Assembly (NCBI RefSeq): GCF_029962835.1
Contig: NC_080582.1
Span: 21,832,032-21,896,031 of the forward strand
Length of the DNA stretch: 64,000 bases
Reading direction: 5' to 3'
From: Magnolia sinica
Lineage: Eukaryota > Streptophyta > Magnoliopsida > Magnoliales > Magnoliaceae
Shown: positions 1-11,124 of the stretch, one piece after another
How the letters are laid out: the number at the start of each line of letters is the position of its first letter
Numbering within the stretch: position 1 is the first letter of the stretch
Notes under the pieces: model-generated
Databases searched by the model: none
The model's input: the letters and a program-made list of their open reading frames with translations, nothing else
What the model was told of the DNA's origin: nothing
Program-made: the position numbers and the translations under genes

Positions 1-1005
1 CCATAACCCTAGCCAAGATGTTAGAATCAATAGATGAATTGATTTTGCACCGAAATTCTTCTCCAAAACATGAGTATTTCGCATGGTTCTTGCGCACGCT
101 GCTGGGCTGCGTAAAGAAAACTTTCGCATGAAGTTTCTCCACTCCAGCTGACCTACACCTATTATAAGAGGAGGGGGGATCCAAGTTGGGAAACATCTTT
201 TGACATGGGAAGAGGGAGAAAGCTTGAAACGGCTCGTACGAGAGGAGTCTTCCTTCTCCTTTTCTTCTTTAGTTTCTTTCTTCTTTTACTGCTTTTAAGG
301 GTTTTGATTTCACTATGTCCATGACTGGCTAAACCTCTTAGCTAGGGCTAAGAGGTGAAGCTTATAGTCTGATGGGAGAGCTTTGCTTGTGCCTCTTGTT
401 TAGACTGACTGATGTTGATTTTAGTTCAATTAAAAGGAATACTTTCAGTTTTTTTAATGGTTTGTTGTGACCGAAATTACAATAGATCTGCGATGGCTTT
501 GAGCATTTCTTCCTCCTTTTGATGTTTATTACGTCAGGAAGCCTTATTGTTCACCATCGTTCCATGGGCATGGTCGGATGATGGTACCCTTCCTAACCTT
601 CATGCTTTGTTGATTGGTTAGTAATTAGTTTAATTCTGTTGTTTGCTTTGTCTCCTGGGCGTGATTTGGTGATGGAATCCATTCTAATTCATATACCTTT
701 CATCTCGTGTAAACTAGATCAAGTAAGTTCAGCTTAATTTCCATGATTCTTGATACAGGCATAAGATCTCCCTGATCTCTACAAGTGGATCCTCTGAATC
801 CCTAGTTTCCTTCCTCTGAATTCCTTAAGTTTTAGATTAGTATTTCACTATTATTCCTCAAAAATCATTCAATTTAGATTTCATCTTAATCTAGTTCTCA
901 TTCTACTTAGTTTCAGATAACGTACAGGTATCAGTCCCTTGGGATTCGACCTTGGTCTCACCGAGTTTATTACTACATCACAACCCTATACTTGGGGAGT
1001 GAACA
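1..1005 (+). repeat. 5' LTR (3' half) of the Athila-like element
   Basis: Direct repeat of 9522-10526. It ends in TGAACA just before the primer site. A TATA-like run (ATTATAAGAG, 161-170) lies in it, so promoter and 5' leader are probably both present. About 25 of the roughly 30 differences from the 3' LTR are transitions. Confidence 0.93.
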
Positions 1006-1011
1006 AGTTTT

Positions 1012-1029
1012 TGGCGCCGTTGCCGGGGA
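1012..1029 (+). other. Primer binding site, tRNA-Asp type
   Basis: TGGCGCCGTTGCCGGGGA lies six bases after the LTR end and is complementary to the 3' end of plant tRNA-Asp, the usual primer of Athila elements. This also fixes the LTR boundary. Confidence 0.9.
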
Positions 1030-1788
1030 CTGACGATTGCGATTCTCTGAAATTAATTAGGTTTAGAATTAGTTTAAGATTAGAATTTGACTAAATATAG
1101 TTTTAGATTTTTATTTCTAGAACTAACTTGTTTTCCTGTTTTGTAGGATCCTGACATAAGTTTCTAAATTGGTAATTCCTTCCTAATTTCTCTACTTTTT
1201 CTACTTTTAAAATTAGGGTTTGAATTTTAGAATTTTTCTAATTATAGTATTTTCTTATTTGTAGGAAATAGTTTATTTTTAGAAACTTTCCTCTTTTGTT
1301 TTTAGAAACTAGGTTAGTTATTTTCCTTTTTAGAAATTAACTTTCTATTTTTGTCTTTTAGTAACTTTCTAATTCTAACTCTTTTAAAATCTAATTTTGT
1401 TTCCTAATTTTCTACTTATAGAATTTTTGTTTAGAAACTAACTTTCCTATTTTGTAGGCCTTTAAGATAGAAATTTCTAATTCGGTGAGTTCTTTCTCTA
1501 CTTTCAATTTTTCAGATCTCTTTTAGTAACTTACTTTCTAGTTTAGGACTTTCCTAATTTATTTTAGAAATTTTCACTTTCTTTTAAGAATTTCTTCTTT
1601 TAGAAATTGGTTTGTTTCTATCTTCCTTTTTAAGGATTTTCTAATTCTAGACCTTCTCGTTAGAAACTGACTTGTTTTGTTTTCTTTTGCAGGTGTTGTT
1701 ACTTAAGGCTTTCAATTTGGTAACTTCTTTCCAACTCTCTCTTTTTTTCTAAATTTTCTTTTTTCTTTCTTAGGAATAGGTTTCGAAT
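1030..1788 (+). other. T-rich leader with three intron-like cassettes
   Basis: No coding frame. It is strongly T-rich on this strand and repeats TTTAGAAACT-like words. Three segments of 25-27 bases (1147-1171, 1458-1484, 1693-1719) are each preceded by a T-rich tract ending TGTAG or TGCAG and followed by GTAATT, GTGAGT or GTAACT. They resemble very short exons from one duplicated cassette. A fourth TTAG (1771-1773) sits just before gag. Whether splicing happens is inference. Confidence 0.55.
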
Positions 1789-1812
1789 TTGATTGAGGGC
1801 TGCGAGTGTTTC

Positions 1813-3588
1813 ATGCCCAAGTGGGCCCGTGACAACACTCGACATCTCTTGACTGAAGGAGGATTGGTTGAGGACTTGACTATCCATCGCAGGATTAGAC
1901 ACCACTCAAAATCCCCTGAGTTAATTGAAGTAATGGCTGAAAATCAACCTCTTCTACCCCAACCTAGGGTGGAGGACATTCAGGATGAGAATGAGGTGTA
2001 TCAAGCACCCCCGCCACGTTCTTTACGAGATTATTTACAACCAGCGGGGGTGAGTACGCCCTCATGCATGATTTTTCCTGAAAATACAGGACATATGGAC
2101 ATCAAGACAGGGGTTATCCAACTCCTTCCTAAGTTCCATGGGCTTGAATCTGAAGAACCATATCTACATTTGAAAGAGTTTGATGAGATCAGAGCCACTT
2201 TATATTTTCAAAATGTGTCTGAGGACATAGTCAGGCTGAGACTCTTTCCTTTTTCCTTACAAGAGAAGGCTAAGACGTGGTTACATTCACTGTGTCCTAG
2301 ATCCATTAGCACATGGAATGATATACAAAGGGAATTTATAAAGAAATTCTTTCCACATCATAAAACGATTACCCTTAAAAAAGCAATCATGAACTTCACC
2401 TAAAAGGAGGATGAAACATTTTACCAATGTTGGGAAAGGTTCAAGGATTTGGTCAGTTCATGCCCACAACACGGCTTTGAAACGTGGTGTATTACAAATT
2501 TTTTCTATGATGGACTGACATCTTCCATGCGCCAAATGGTCGAGACAATGTGTAATGGAAAATTCATTAATAAAAATGTCGACGAGGTATGGGATTACCT
2601 CGATAGTTTTGCTGAAAAAACACAATCATGGGATTATTACCCAAAATCGAACACCACGTCTAAGCCAACTCAATTAAAGGAGAAAGGTGGATTGTATCTC
2701 TTGAAAGAAGAGGATGATCTCAAGTGTAAAGTGACTACACTCATAAGGAAAGTTGAGGCCATGGAAGGAAAGAAAGATAAGGTTAATGAAAGTGTTTGCG
2801 GCATCTGTGATTGCAACATTCATACAACTGAAAATTGCCCTACAATACCCGCCTTTCGAGAAGTGTTGAATGAACAATCCAATGCCGTAAATAATTATCA
2901 AAGACCTTTCAATGGACCAACCTCTAATACGTATAATCCTGGTTGGAAAAATCATCCAAACCTTAGTTGGAGAAATGGACAAACTGCTACCCCTCAAAGT
3001 TTCTTCAATCAAAATCTAAATCAGGGGAAACCTCAAGAAGAACTGGTTCAAAATTCCATGCAAGAGTTGACCCATACAATGCGAGACTTTATGCAAAAGA
3101 TGGATTCACGTATGACGGTTATAGAAAAGGGGATGCTTCCTGCACAACCGCTCCCCAATCCTAAACCGCAATACGAGATAAGTGATCCTAGCTCTTCAAA
3201 TCAAATGGGGCACGCTAAATCCATCACCACTCTTAGGAGTGGGAAGATTATTGATAAAACCCTTCCGGTTAGGCCCAAAAATTCTCAAGAACCAGAAGAG
3301 GACAACAATAATGGATCTAATGAAGCCCTACAAAAATTAGAACCGGAACTTCTAAAAAAGCCAGTTGCTCCATTTTCCCAACGGTTGGTTGCACCAAAAC
3401 CTCTCTCTAACTCTCAAGATATCCTAGAGGTGTTGAAACAAGTGAAAGTCAACATTCCTCTACTTGATGTCGTAAAACAGATACCTTCATATGCCAAATT
3501 CCTGAAAGACTTATGCACGACCAAACGATGGCAGAGTATTCAAAAGAAGATCTTCTTGACCGAGAAAGTGAGTGTCATCCTAAAGTAA
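1813..3588 (+). pseudogene. gag: Athila-like gag, two in-frame stops
   Basis: Gag forms the particle that packages element RNA in the cytoplasm. The first in-frame ATG is at 1813. The frame is interrupted by TAA at 2401 and ends at TAA 3586. The first third carries the retrotransposon gag fold (runs such as KTWLHSLCPRSISTWNDIQ). A CCHC knuckle of C-x2-C-x4-H-x4-C spacing (CGIC...H...C) lies near 2800-2841 and would bind RNA. The C-terminal part is Pro/Gln/Asn-rich. Protease, RT and integrase follow in the same frame, so this was one gag-pol reading frame. Both stops are one C-to-T change away from glutamine codons, inferred from family resemblance. Confidence 0.88.
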
Positions 3589-3591
3589 GAC

Positions 3592-4380
3592 GTGCCACAA
3601 AAATTCAAAGATCCCAGTAGCCCAACCATATCATGTGTAATCAGGGACCATCGAATTGATCATGCACTTCTTGACTTAGGAGCGAGCGTCAATCTGATTC
3701 CCTACTCGGTATACAAACAGTTAGGTTTGGGTGAATTAAAACCCACCCTAACTACACTACAACTTGCTAATCGCACTGTTCATGTACCAAGAGGGATAAT
3801 TGAGGATGTGTTGGTCCAAGTTGATAGATTTTACTACCCTGTAGATTTTATCATCCTAGACACCGAACCCATCAATAACATAAGCACTCAGATCCCCGTC
3901 ATTCTTGGTCGCCCATTCCTTGCCACTTTAAATGCAATTATCAATTACAGGAATGGTGTCATAACTATATCTTTTGGGAATATGACATTGGAGTCAAACA
4001 TCTTTTTCAATAACGGCAGAAACTTAAAGGATGATGACGATTTCTACGACATTAACATGATTGACTCTTTAGTGGAAGATACGACACCTCTGACCTTATC
4101 CTCTAACCCTCTAAAGACGTGCCTGGTCCACTCCCATGATTTTGATGATGACATGATTAGAGAGACGTGTGCCTTGCTTAATACTGCATCGGTAGTTGAA
4201 GTTAACCGGTGGAGGCCACAATTTGAAGAGTTGCCCCAAACTGATGTAGTGCCTCTACCGTCTAACCTCAAGCCACCAAAGCTTGACCTAAAACCCTTGC
4301 CCTCTGATTTGAAATATGTCTATTTAGGTCAAGATGAGACATACCCGGTGGTGATCTCTGCCTACTTGGAGAAAGAATAG
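3592..4380 (+). pseudogene. Aspartic protease segment of Athila-like pol
   Basis: The protease cuts the gag-pol polyprotein. The active-site motif DLGAS (Asp at 3673-3675) is followed by a typical retropepsin stretch (VNLIPYSVYKQLGLGELK) and by the flap and C-terminal ILGRPFLAT near 3901-3930. DLG instead of DSG/DTG is usual in this lineage, so the site itself looks intact. The segment is in the same frame as gag and RT, bounded by TAA 3586 and TAG 4378. The tail after the ILGRP motif is the acidic linker into RT. Confidence 0.87.
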
Positions 4381-4386
4381 GAGAGT

Positions 4387-5830
4387 ATGCTCATATCTAC
4401 TCTCACTGAGCATAAGGGAGCCCTTGGATGGACGATAGCGGACCTCAAGGGAATCAACCCCTTGATTTGTACTCACCGCATTTATCTTGAGGATAATGCT
4501 AAGACCGCTCGGCAATCACTACGTAGACTAAATCCAAACATAAGGGAAGTGGTTAAGGCCGAGGTTCTTAAACTATTAGATTTGGGTATCATATACCCCA
4601 TATCCGATAGTCAATGGGTGAGTCCAACTCAGGTGGTTCCTAAGAAGTCCGGGATCACTATCGTAGCCAATGCTAATAATGAACTCGTGCCAACTAGAGT
4701 TACTACTGGTTGGAGAATGTGCATTGACTACAAGAAGCTGAATATCGTCACGAGGAAGGACCACTTTCCTTTGCCCTTCATTGATCAAATCTTGGAAAGG
4801 CTAGCTGGTCATTCCTATTACTGTTTCCTTGACGGGTATTCCGGTTACAATTAGATTGAAATCGCCCCTGAGGACCAGAAAAAGACTACATTTACATGTC
4901 CCTACGGCACCTTTGCCTACAGAAGGATGCCATTCGGATTATGTAATGCCCCTGCCACTTTTCAGCGATGTATGATGAGTATCTTTTCTGACATAGTGGG
5001 GAAATATCTAGAGGTCTTCATGGACAATTTCTCTATTTTCGGTTCATCTTTCAGCGAGTGCTTAGAGAGTCTTAAATGTGTGCTGAAAAGATGTGAAGAG
5101 AAGAACTTGGTCCTTAATTGGGAGAAGTGTCATTTCATGGTTCATAAGGGAATTGTCCTTGGACATTTTATCTCGTCCAAAGGAATCGAGGTGGATAAGG
5201 TAAAAATCGATCTTATCTCTAACCTACCTTCACCCAAGAACATCAGAGATGTGCGATCCTTCTTAGGACACGTAGGGTTTTATAGACGATTCATAAAGGA
5301 CTTTAGTCTCCTCTCTTGTCTCCTATGTAATCTTCTGCAAAAGGATGCACCATATGAGTGGACTGAGCAATGCCAGGAAGCTTTCACCAAGCTTAAGGGC
5401 ATGTTAACCACTGCACCTATCATGCAACCACCCGATTGGAGCCTTCCTTTTGAGCTTATGTGCAACGCTTTTGATTATGCTCTTGGAGCGATTCTAGGCC
5501 AGAGAAAAGATAAGAGACCCTACGTCATTCACTACGCAAGTAGAACTTTAAATTCTGCCCAAGTGAACTACTCGACTACGGAAAAGGAACTCCTAGCCGT
5601 AGTGTTCGCTTTCGATAAATTTAGGTCCTACTTGATCGGATCCAAGATCATTATCTACACAGATCACGCGAAACTTAAGTATCTTCTTTCTAAGAATGAT
5701 TCTAAGCCCCGCCTGATACGATGGATCCTTCTACTCCAAGAATTTAATTTGGAAATTAAAGATAAAAAGGGAGTAGAGAACGTAGTGGCCAATCATCTGT
5801 CTCGCCTTAATACCTCTGATTCCCTTGAGG
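4387..5830 (+). pseudogene. Reverse transcriptase and RNase H of Athila-like pol, catalytic residues lost
   Basis: RT motifs run in order: WRMCIDYKKLN (about 4711), HFPLPFIDQILERLAG (about 4762), TAG stop at 4852 inside the GYSGY motif, [16 protein letters not shown] (4927), then the catalytic box, which reads FMDN where the family has a double Asp (Asn codon 5026-5028). RNase H follows. Its first Asp is Asn (C-N-A, codon 5464-5466) and its last Asp is Asn (A-N-H-L-S-R, codon 5791-5793), while TEKELLA and TDH are kept. RT would copy element RNA to cDNA and RNase H would remove the RNA. Neither could work here. Each Asn codon begins in a C-A step where a GAC or GAT codon would give CpG. Confidence 0.9.
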
Positions 5831-7122
5831 TGACCCATATCAATGACATATTCCCTGATGAACAACTGTTCAGAGTCTCTTATTCTCCTTGGTTCGCTGA
5901 TATTGCCAATTATCTTACCACAGGTTCCATACCTATGCATTGGACTGCACAAGATAAGAAGAAATTCTTTATCAAGGTACGCAACTTTTTCTGGGACGAT
6001 CTATATTTATTTAAATATTGCCCAGACCAAATCTTGAGGAGATGTGTGCCAGACGATGAGCACCAGAGTGTCATCTCCTTCTGTCACTCACAGGCCTGCG
6101 GTGGTCACTTTTCTGCTAAAAAGACCACGGCCAAGATTTTACAGTGTGACTTTTATTGGCCCACTATGTTCAGGGACACTCATGAGTTTTGCAAGGCTTG
6201 TGAGTATTGTCAAAAATTGGGAGCATTATCTCAATCATTTGAAAATTTGTATATTTTGCTCACCGTAGATTATGTCACTAAATGGGTCGAAGCAATTCCG
6301 TGCCGAAATAATGACTATCATACGGTCATTAAATTCTTAAAAGAGAACATCCTTTCGTGGTTCGGGATGCCTTGAGCTATCATTAGTGATGAGGGCTCAC
6401 ACTTTTGTAATAGACCATTCGAGAGCTTAATGAAGAAATACGGTATCTCTCATAAGGTGAGCACCCCATACCATCCACAAACAAGTGGACAAGTTGAGAT
6501 TTCCAATAGGGAGATCAAACATATCCTAGAGAAAACGGTTAACCCTGATCATAAGGATTGGTCAATCCGATTGACCGATACCTTATGGGCATACCGTACT
6601 GCTTTTAACACCACTATTGGAACGTCTCCCTTTAGACTTGTCCATGGGAAAGCTTGTCACTTGCCTGTGGAGTTGGAACATAAAACGTACTGGGCGATCA
6701 AAAATCTGAATTTCAATCTGGACAATGCTGGCTCGCTACATAAACTTCAATTAAATGAGCTTGAAGAAATCCGGAACGATGCGTACGAGAACTCGAGAAT
6801 TTACAAAGACAGAATGAAGGCGTTTCATAACCAACGTATTCTACAAAAATCATTCATACCTGGTCAGAAAGTCCTTTTATATAATTCTCGATTACATCTC
6901 TTTCCAGGTAAGCTTCGATCTCGTTGGACTGGCCCTTACAATGTGGTTACTGCGAATCCTCATGGGGCCGTTGAGATAAGAGATCCTGACAATGGCAAGG
7001 AGTTTAAAGTAAATGGACATCGCTTAAAGCCATTTGTCGAGAAATTTGATTCAGAGGACATGTCCATACCTCTAACTGATCCTGTTTACCAGGATTTATC
7101 TCCTAGTCTGATGGAGGTATAG
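5831..7122 (+). pseudogene. Integrase of Athila-like pol with internal deletion and a stop
   Basis: The N-terminal zinc region (GGHF, then CKACEYC, about 6099-6213) is present. At about 6234 the text jumps from the linker straight into [17 protein letters not shown]. In relatives some 30-35 residues holding the first catalytic Asp lie between, so an in-frame deletion removed it. TGA at 6373 interrupts the frame. The second Asp (ISDEG, 6388-6390) and the Glu (GQVEISN, 6496-6498) remain with D35E spacing. The C-terminal domain runs to TAG at 7120. Integrase would insert the cDNA. This copy has lost one of three metal ligands. Confidence 0.88.
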
Positions 7123-8470
7123 GTAGGTTTCCTGTTTTCATAGGACTAGGATAGTTTCCTTTATGCTATTTTAGGATAGACGGTAAACTTAGCGCTCCTG
7201 GGAGGCAACCCAGCCTTTTATTTTATTTTATTTTATTTTATTTTAGTTAGTTCAAATGTTTGTGGGTAACATTGCTGCAAACCCTCACGAGACTACAACT
7301 CGTCCACTAGGGACAACCTAGGGGTTTAAAGGCTTGTTGCATATGCTAAATGCAATCGAGAGTACCTGCGAAAGTGGTGTAGGTAGGATTTTATTTTTGT
7401 TATTTTTATTTTACTTCTATTGGTTTCTCTCTTGTGCTAACCCGCCCTTACCTAGATATCTTTGGAAAGTCTCGTGATTTCTTCATTCAGGTACCATCTT
7501 TCCATCACTTTTCCTTTACTTTCGTTGTCCCATGTGCATTGCATGCTTATTTCTTTTACCTTGAGGACAATGTAGATTTTAAGTTGGGGGTGGGAGATCA
7601 GGTTAATCAGTATTTTCTTGGTCTAGAGCAAAAATTTGTGAAATTTTTTAATTTTTCTGGAGTCTTTTTGTGAATTCGAAGTGATTTTGATTATCATCTT
7701 TGACTTAGAATTACAAGATATGTGATGTTGGTAATTTATGACTCTTAGATTCAGTTATCTATTGATTTCACAGTCAAGTTTAAATTGTTAATCCAGAATT
7801 AGAAGTTGTAAATATTGATTGAATCATAATTCCACAAAACACATTTCGCATGCACATTAAGGGTTCAGTTCGATATTAAAGGATTAACTTGGTGATCACT
7901 AAGCTTGAAAGGAACCAACCCGAGAAATTGAAAGGATTGGGCGAATGGTCTACACCATAGGTTTGCACCCTATAGGTGTAGATTCAATCCCCCATGGATG
8001 ATATGTGAAAAAAGTTGGGTGTACAGTCTTCACTATAGGTTTGCTCCCTATAGGTGAGGATTTGATTCCCCTCCCTGGTGCTCCTTTTAATAGAAAAATC
8101 AAAGGCTAATAGAAAGAAAAAGAATGATTTATGAGGCACGTTTTAGTTTAAGTTTTGGGTGTCCTGAATGTTCTTGTGGTTACTAATGATATCATGAAAT
8201 AATGAATTGAATCTTAATGTTGATAAGTCGAGACTAAACTATATATTCAGGGATCCTAATGTTTAGAATTTTTTCTAATTGATGGATTACTACTTTAAGT
8301 TAAATGTGAAATTACTGTGGGCTTGAGTTCAGGAGAAAATAATGCCCACCATTCATGAATCTTAGATTTCTTGTATCTGAATCGCTTTTCCTAAAGAGTT
8401 TTGGACATTGTACATTGAGATTTATTTCGAGGATACTTTGCTTGGGACTAGTAAAATGCTAGTTGGGGGT
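7123..8470 (+). other. 3' non-coding region of the Athila-like element
   Basis: No coding frame that I can support. It holds a short (TTTTA)n run (about 7216-7247) and an internal polypurine-like tract (AAGTTGGGGGTGGGAGA, 7581-7597) of the kind found downstream of pol in this lineage. Two imperfect copies of a roughly 55-base segment (about 7946-8003 and 8021-8080) each contain a CCTATAGGTG hairpin. The terminal polypurine tract is AGTTGGGGG (8461-8469), abutting the 3' LTR. An envelope-like gene found in some Athila elements was not seen. Confidence 0.7.
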
Positions 8471-10526
8471 TGTGTTGAGGGTCAAATATTGCATATCAGA
8501 GCCAATTATTGCCTGGATTTACAAGCATGATATCGTTCAATGGCCCGATTTAATCGTGTTTGTGATGCAGAGTGTATTGACGAGCATGGATTGAAAAGGA
8601 TGCTAAAGGCATGGATTTAACGCTCAAGCATCACTAAGGCATTGGACGGGACTCCATGGGTCCAAGATAGAGGATTTACATGCCGGAGATCAGAGAAATT
8701 CTAGCCACTCACTTTAAACAGGCCTGAAAGACGTCCATAATGCAAGATCACAGGGTTTCCACCATCTGATCGGCTCCAAACTTTATACATAGCCTGAGGA
8801 CCATAAATGAACTGTACACGTAAAATTTCAGCTCATGGATCCTTGTGGAAATGGCCCAATGGACAGATCAGCCTATAAATATCTGATCTGGGGCCCACCT
8901 GATATCTGGATATGCTTCAATTTTGGTCTCAACCCCTTAAATCACATGAGGAAAGAGATGGACGGGGTGGATTTTTCATATTCATCATAGTGGACCCCAC
9001 GTATACATGTGGAAATGCATAGGCGGTGCACTCCCGCAACGCACCAGGCTAGCCGCCCGGTCAAAACGGGTGCTGACCAGTCTCTCTGTAAAACGTCCAG
9101 CGGACGGACAGCGTCCGTCCGGTTTTGAGTTGTGGGGCCCATACATCGTTCAAAAGATAGATCTGGACCGTACATGAGAATCACAAGGGTATATCACTCA
9201 TGCCTAGGTGGTAAATTTTCAAAAGGTCCCGGAGATCCATTTTTGATCGTCCAAAAGAAATATGGACAGTGAATGGATCTGGTACAATGGGCCATGCAAA
9301 ATTAGAAGAAAACCCACCCTTCCTGACCAGTTTTTTGTCAGGAATCCAAAGAACGGAGTGGATTTATCATTCGAAGCCGATAAGTGGGTCCCACCGACAG
9401 CCAACGCAAGAAGCGCTGGCTCTGTTTCGCAGTCCGTGAAATCCAGACGCCGTGGGCCCCTGTGTTCTTTTGATCACCGTCGGATCCATGATTGGGACCG
9501 TACACATGTTACAACAGGTGGCCATAACCCTAGCCAAGATGTTAGAATCAATAGATGAATTGATTTTGCACCGAAATTCTTCTCCAAAACATGAGTATTT
9601 CGCATGGTTCTTGCGCACGCTGCTGGGCTGCGTAAAGAAAACTTTCGCATGAAGTTTCTCCACTCCAGCTGACCTACACCTATTATAAGAGGAGGGGGGA
9701 TCCAAGTTGGGAAACATCTTTTGACGTGGGAAGAGCGAGAAAGCTTAAAACGGCCGGCACGAGAGGAGTCTTCCTTCTCCTTTTCTTCTTTAGTTTCTTT
9801 CTTCTTTTGCTGCTTTTAAGGGTTTTGATTTCACTATGTCCATGACTGGCTAAACCTCTTAGCTAGGGCTAAGAGGTGAAGCTTGTAGTCTGATGGGAGA
9901 GCTTTGCTTGTGCCTCTTGTTTAGACTGACTGATGTTGGTTTTAGTTCAATTAAAAGGAATACTTTCAGTTTTTTTAATGGTTTGTTGTGACTGAAATTA
10001 CAATAGATCTGCGATGGCTTTGAGCATTTCTTCCTTCTTTTGATGTTTATGACGTCAGGAAGCCCCGTTGTTCACCATCGTTCCATGGGTATGGTCGGAT
10101 GACGGTACCCTTCCTAACCTTCATGCTTTATTGATTGGTTGGTAATTAGTTTAATTCTGTTGTTTGCTTTGTCTCCTGGGCGTGGTTTGGTGATGGAATC
10201 CATTTTAATTCATATACCTTTTATCTCGTGTAAACTAGATCAAGTAAGTTCAGCTTAATTTGAATGATTCTTAATGCAGGCATAAGATCTCCCTGATCTC
10301 TACAAGTGGATCCTCTGAATCCCTAGTTTCCTTCCTCTGAATTCCTTAAGTTTTAGATTAGTATTTCACTATTATTCCTCAAAAATCATTCGATTTAGAT
10401 TTCATCTTAATTTAGTTCTCATTCTACTTAGTTTTAGATAACGTACAGGTATCAGTCCCTTGGGATTCGACCTCGGTCTCACCGAGTTTATTACTACATC
10501 ACAACCCTATACTTGGGGAGTGAACA
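8471..10526 (+). repeat. 3' LTR of the Athila-like element, 2,056 bp
   Basis: It starts TGTGTTGAGG after the polypurine tract and ends TGAACA. Its last 1,005 bases match the 5' LTR remnant. TATA-like TATTATAAGA is at 9681-9690. The short frames inside it are not genes. The first part contains a block related to the foldback arm described separately (8889-9000). Confidence 0.92.
8889..9000 (+). repeat. Foldback-family right arm inside the Athila LTR
   Basis: The block runs GGGCCCACCTGATATCTGG, then CTTCAATTTTGG, ATGGACGGGGTGGAT and ends CATAGTGGACCCCACG, in the same order as right arms at 20680-20737 and 55560-55640. Only an arm is present. The shared origin is inferred from the ordered words. 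Confidence 0.55.
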
Positions 10527-11124
10527 GCAAAGCACTAGAATATGCTTTTAGGGGAATCAATTGACTAAAATACCTTCTTTTTTTTCTTTTGATTTTCCCA
10601 TAAAAAGTGTTAAGGTAAAGCATTTTTAGGCTCTCATGGTGTGTTCATCACATTCAACCCATACAACAGGTTCATTCCACCATGAAGATAAAGTGAGCCC
10701 AAAAAATTAAGTCCAATAATCAGGTGGGCTGCATATGAATTTGAAGGTCTTTAGGTGGTTTAGGCCAATCTTTTATCCCATTCCATTACAATAAACATTG
10801 GATTTAGCAGACAAGGTGGAAGAATATTTGACACTTTAGGTGGTTAACAGGCCAATCTTTTATTGGCATTCACCAGGGAATCATGAACCCTGTATCATCC
10901 ATAATTTCGGTCTGCGCTCTTGTTCTCGCTTCCCAACTATTTATCCTTACTAAATTTTTTAAACAAGTGCTTTCCCACTCCAGCACCCAAACTTCTTGCC
11001 GCTGCGGCTTGAACTTCATGCAACTATACTATGAGCTTTGCATGTTTTGGTGCACCTGCTTTGTCGTTCTTATAGTTGCACAAAGCCACAAAGCATGAAT
11101 CGAAGCATCTATAAACTCAGGTAC
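10527..11124. other. Unassigned spacer after the Athila element
   Basis: No gene seen. 10620-10860 has degenerate GTGGGCT and CCAATCTTTTAT words that loosely recall the foldback repeats. The 71-codon frame at 10883-11098 has no recognisable motif. Confidence 0.4.

Larger units (their letters stand above)
1..10526 (+). mobile_element. Athila-like Ty3/gypsy LTR retrotransposon, 5' end cut off by window
   Basis: The order is LTR (partial), tRNA-Asp primer site, T-rich leader, gag, protease, RT, RNase H, integrase, a long 3' region with an internal polypurine tract, and a 3' LTR. The 5' LTR remnant (1-1005) aligns with 9522-10526 with no net length change and about 30 substitutions by eye (about 3%), so the two are the LTRs of one insertion. 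The 3' LTR starts with TGTGTTGAGG and ends in TGAACA. A complete copy would be about 11.6 kb. Protease DLGAS, the gag style and the primer site fit the Athila lineage. It cannot move on its own: there are five stops, lost catalytic residues in RT and RNase H, and an integrase deletion. The left flank is outside the window, so a target duplication cannot be checked. Confidence 0.93.

Noticed and set aside
7434..7673. 79-codon frame downstream of pol, possible envelope remnant
   Set aside because: It spans the internal polypurine tract and lacks a signal peptide or membrane anchor typical of envelope-like genes.
9262..9717. Frames of about 100 codons on both strands
   Set aside because: They lie inside the 3' LTR of the Athila-like element, and no protein motif is visible.
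10883..11098. 71-codon frame with hydrophobic stretches
   Set aside because: No recognisable motif; no related copy in the window to compare.
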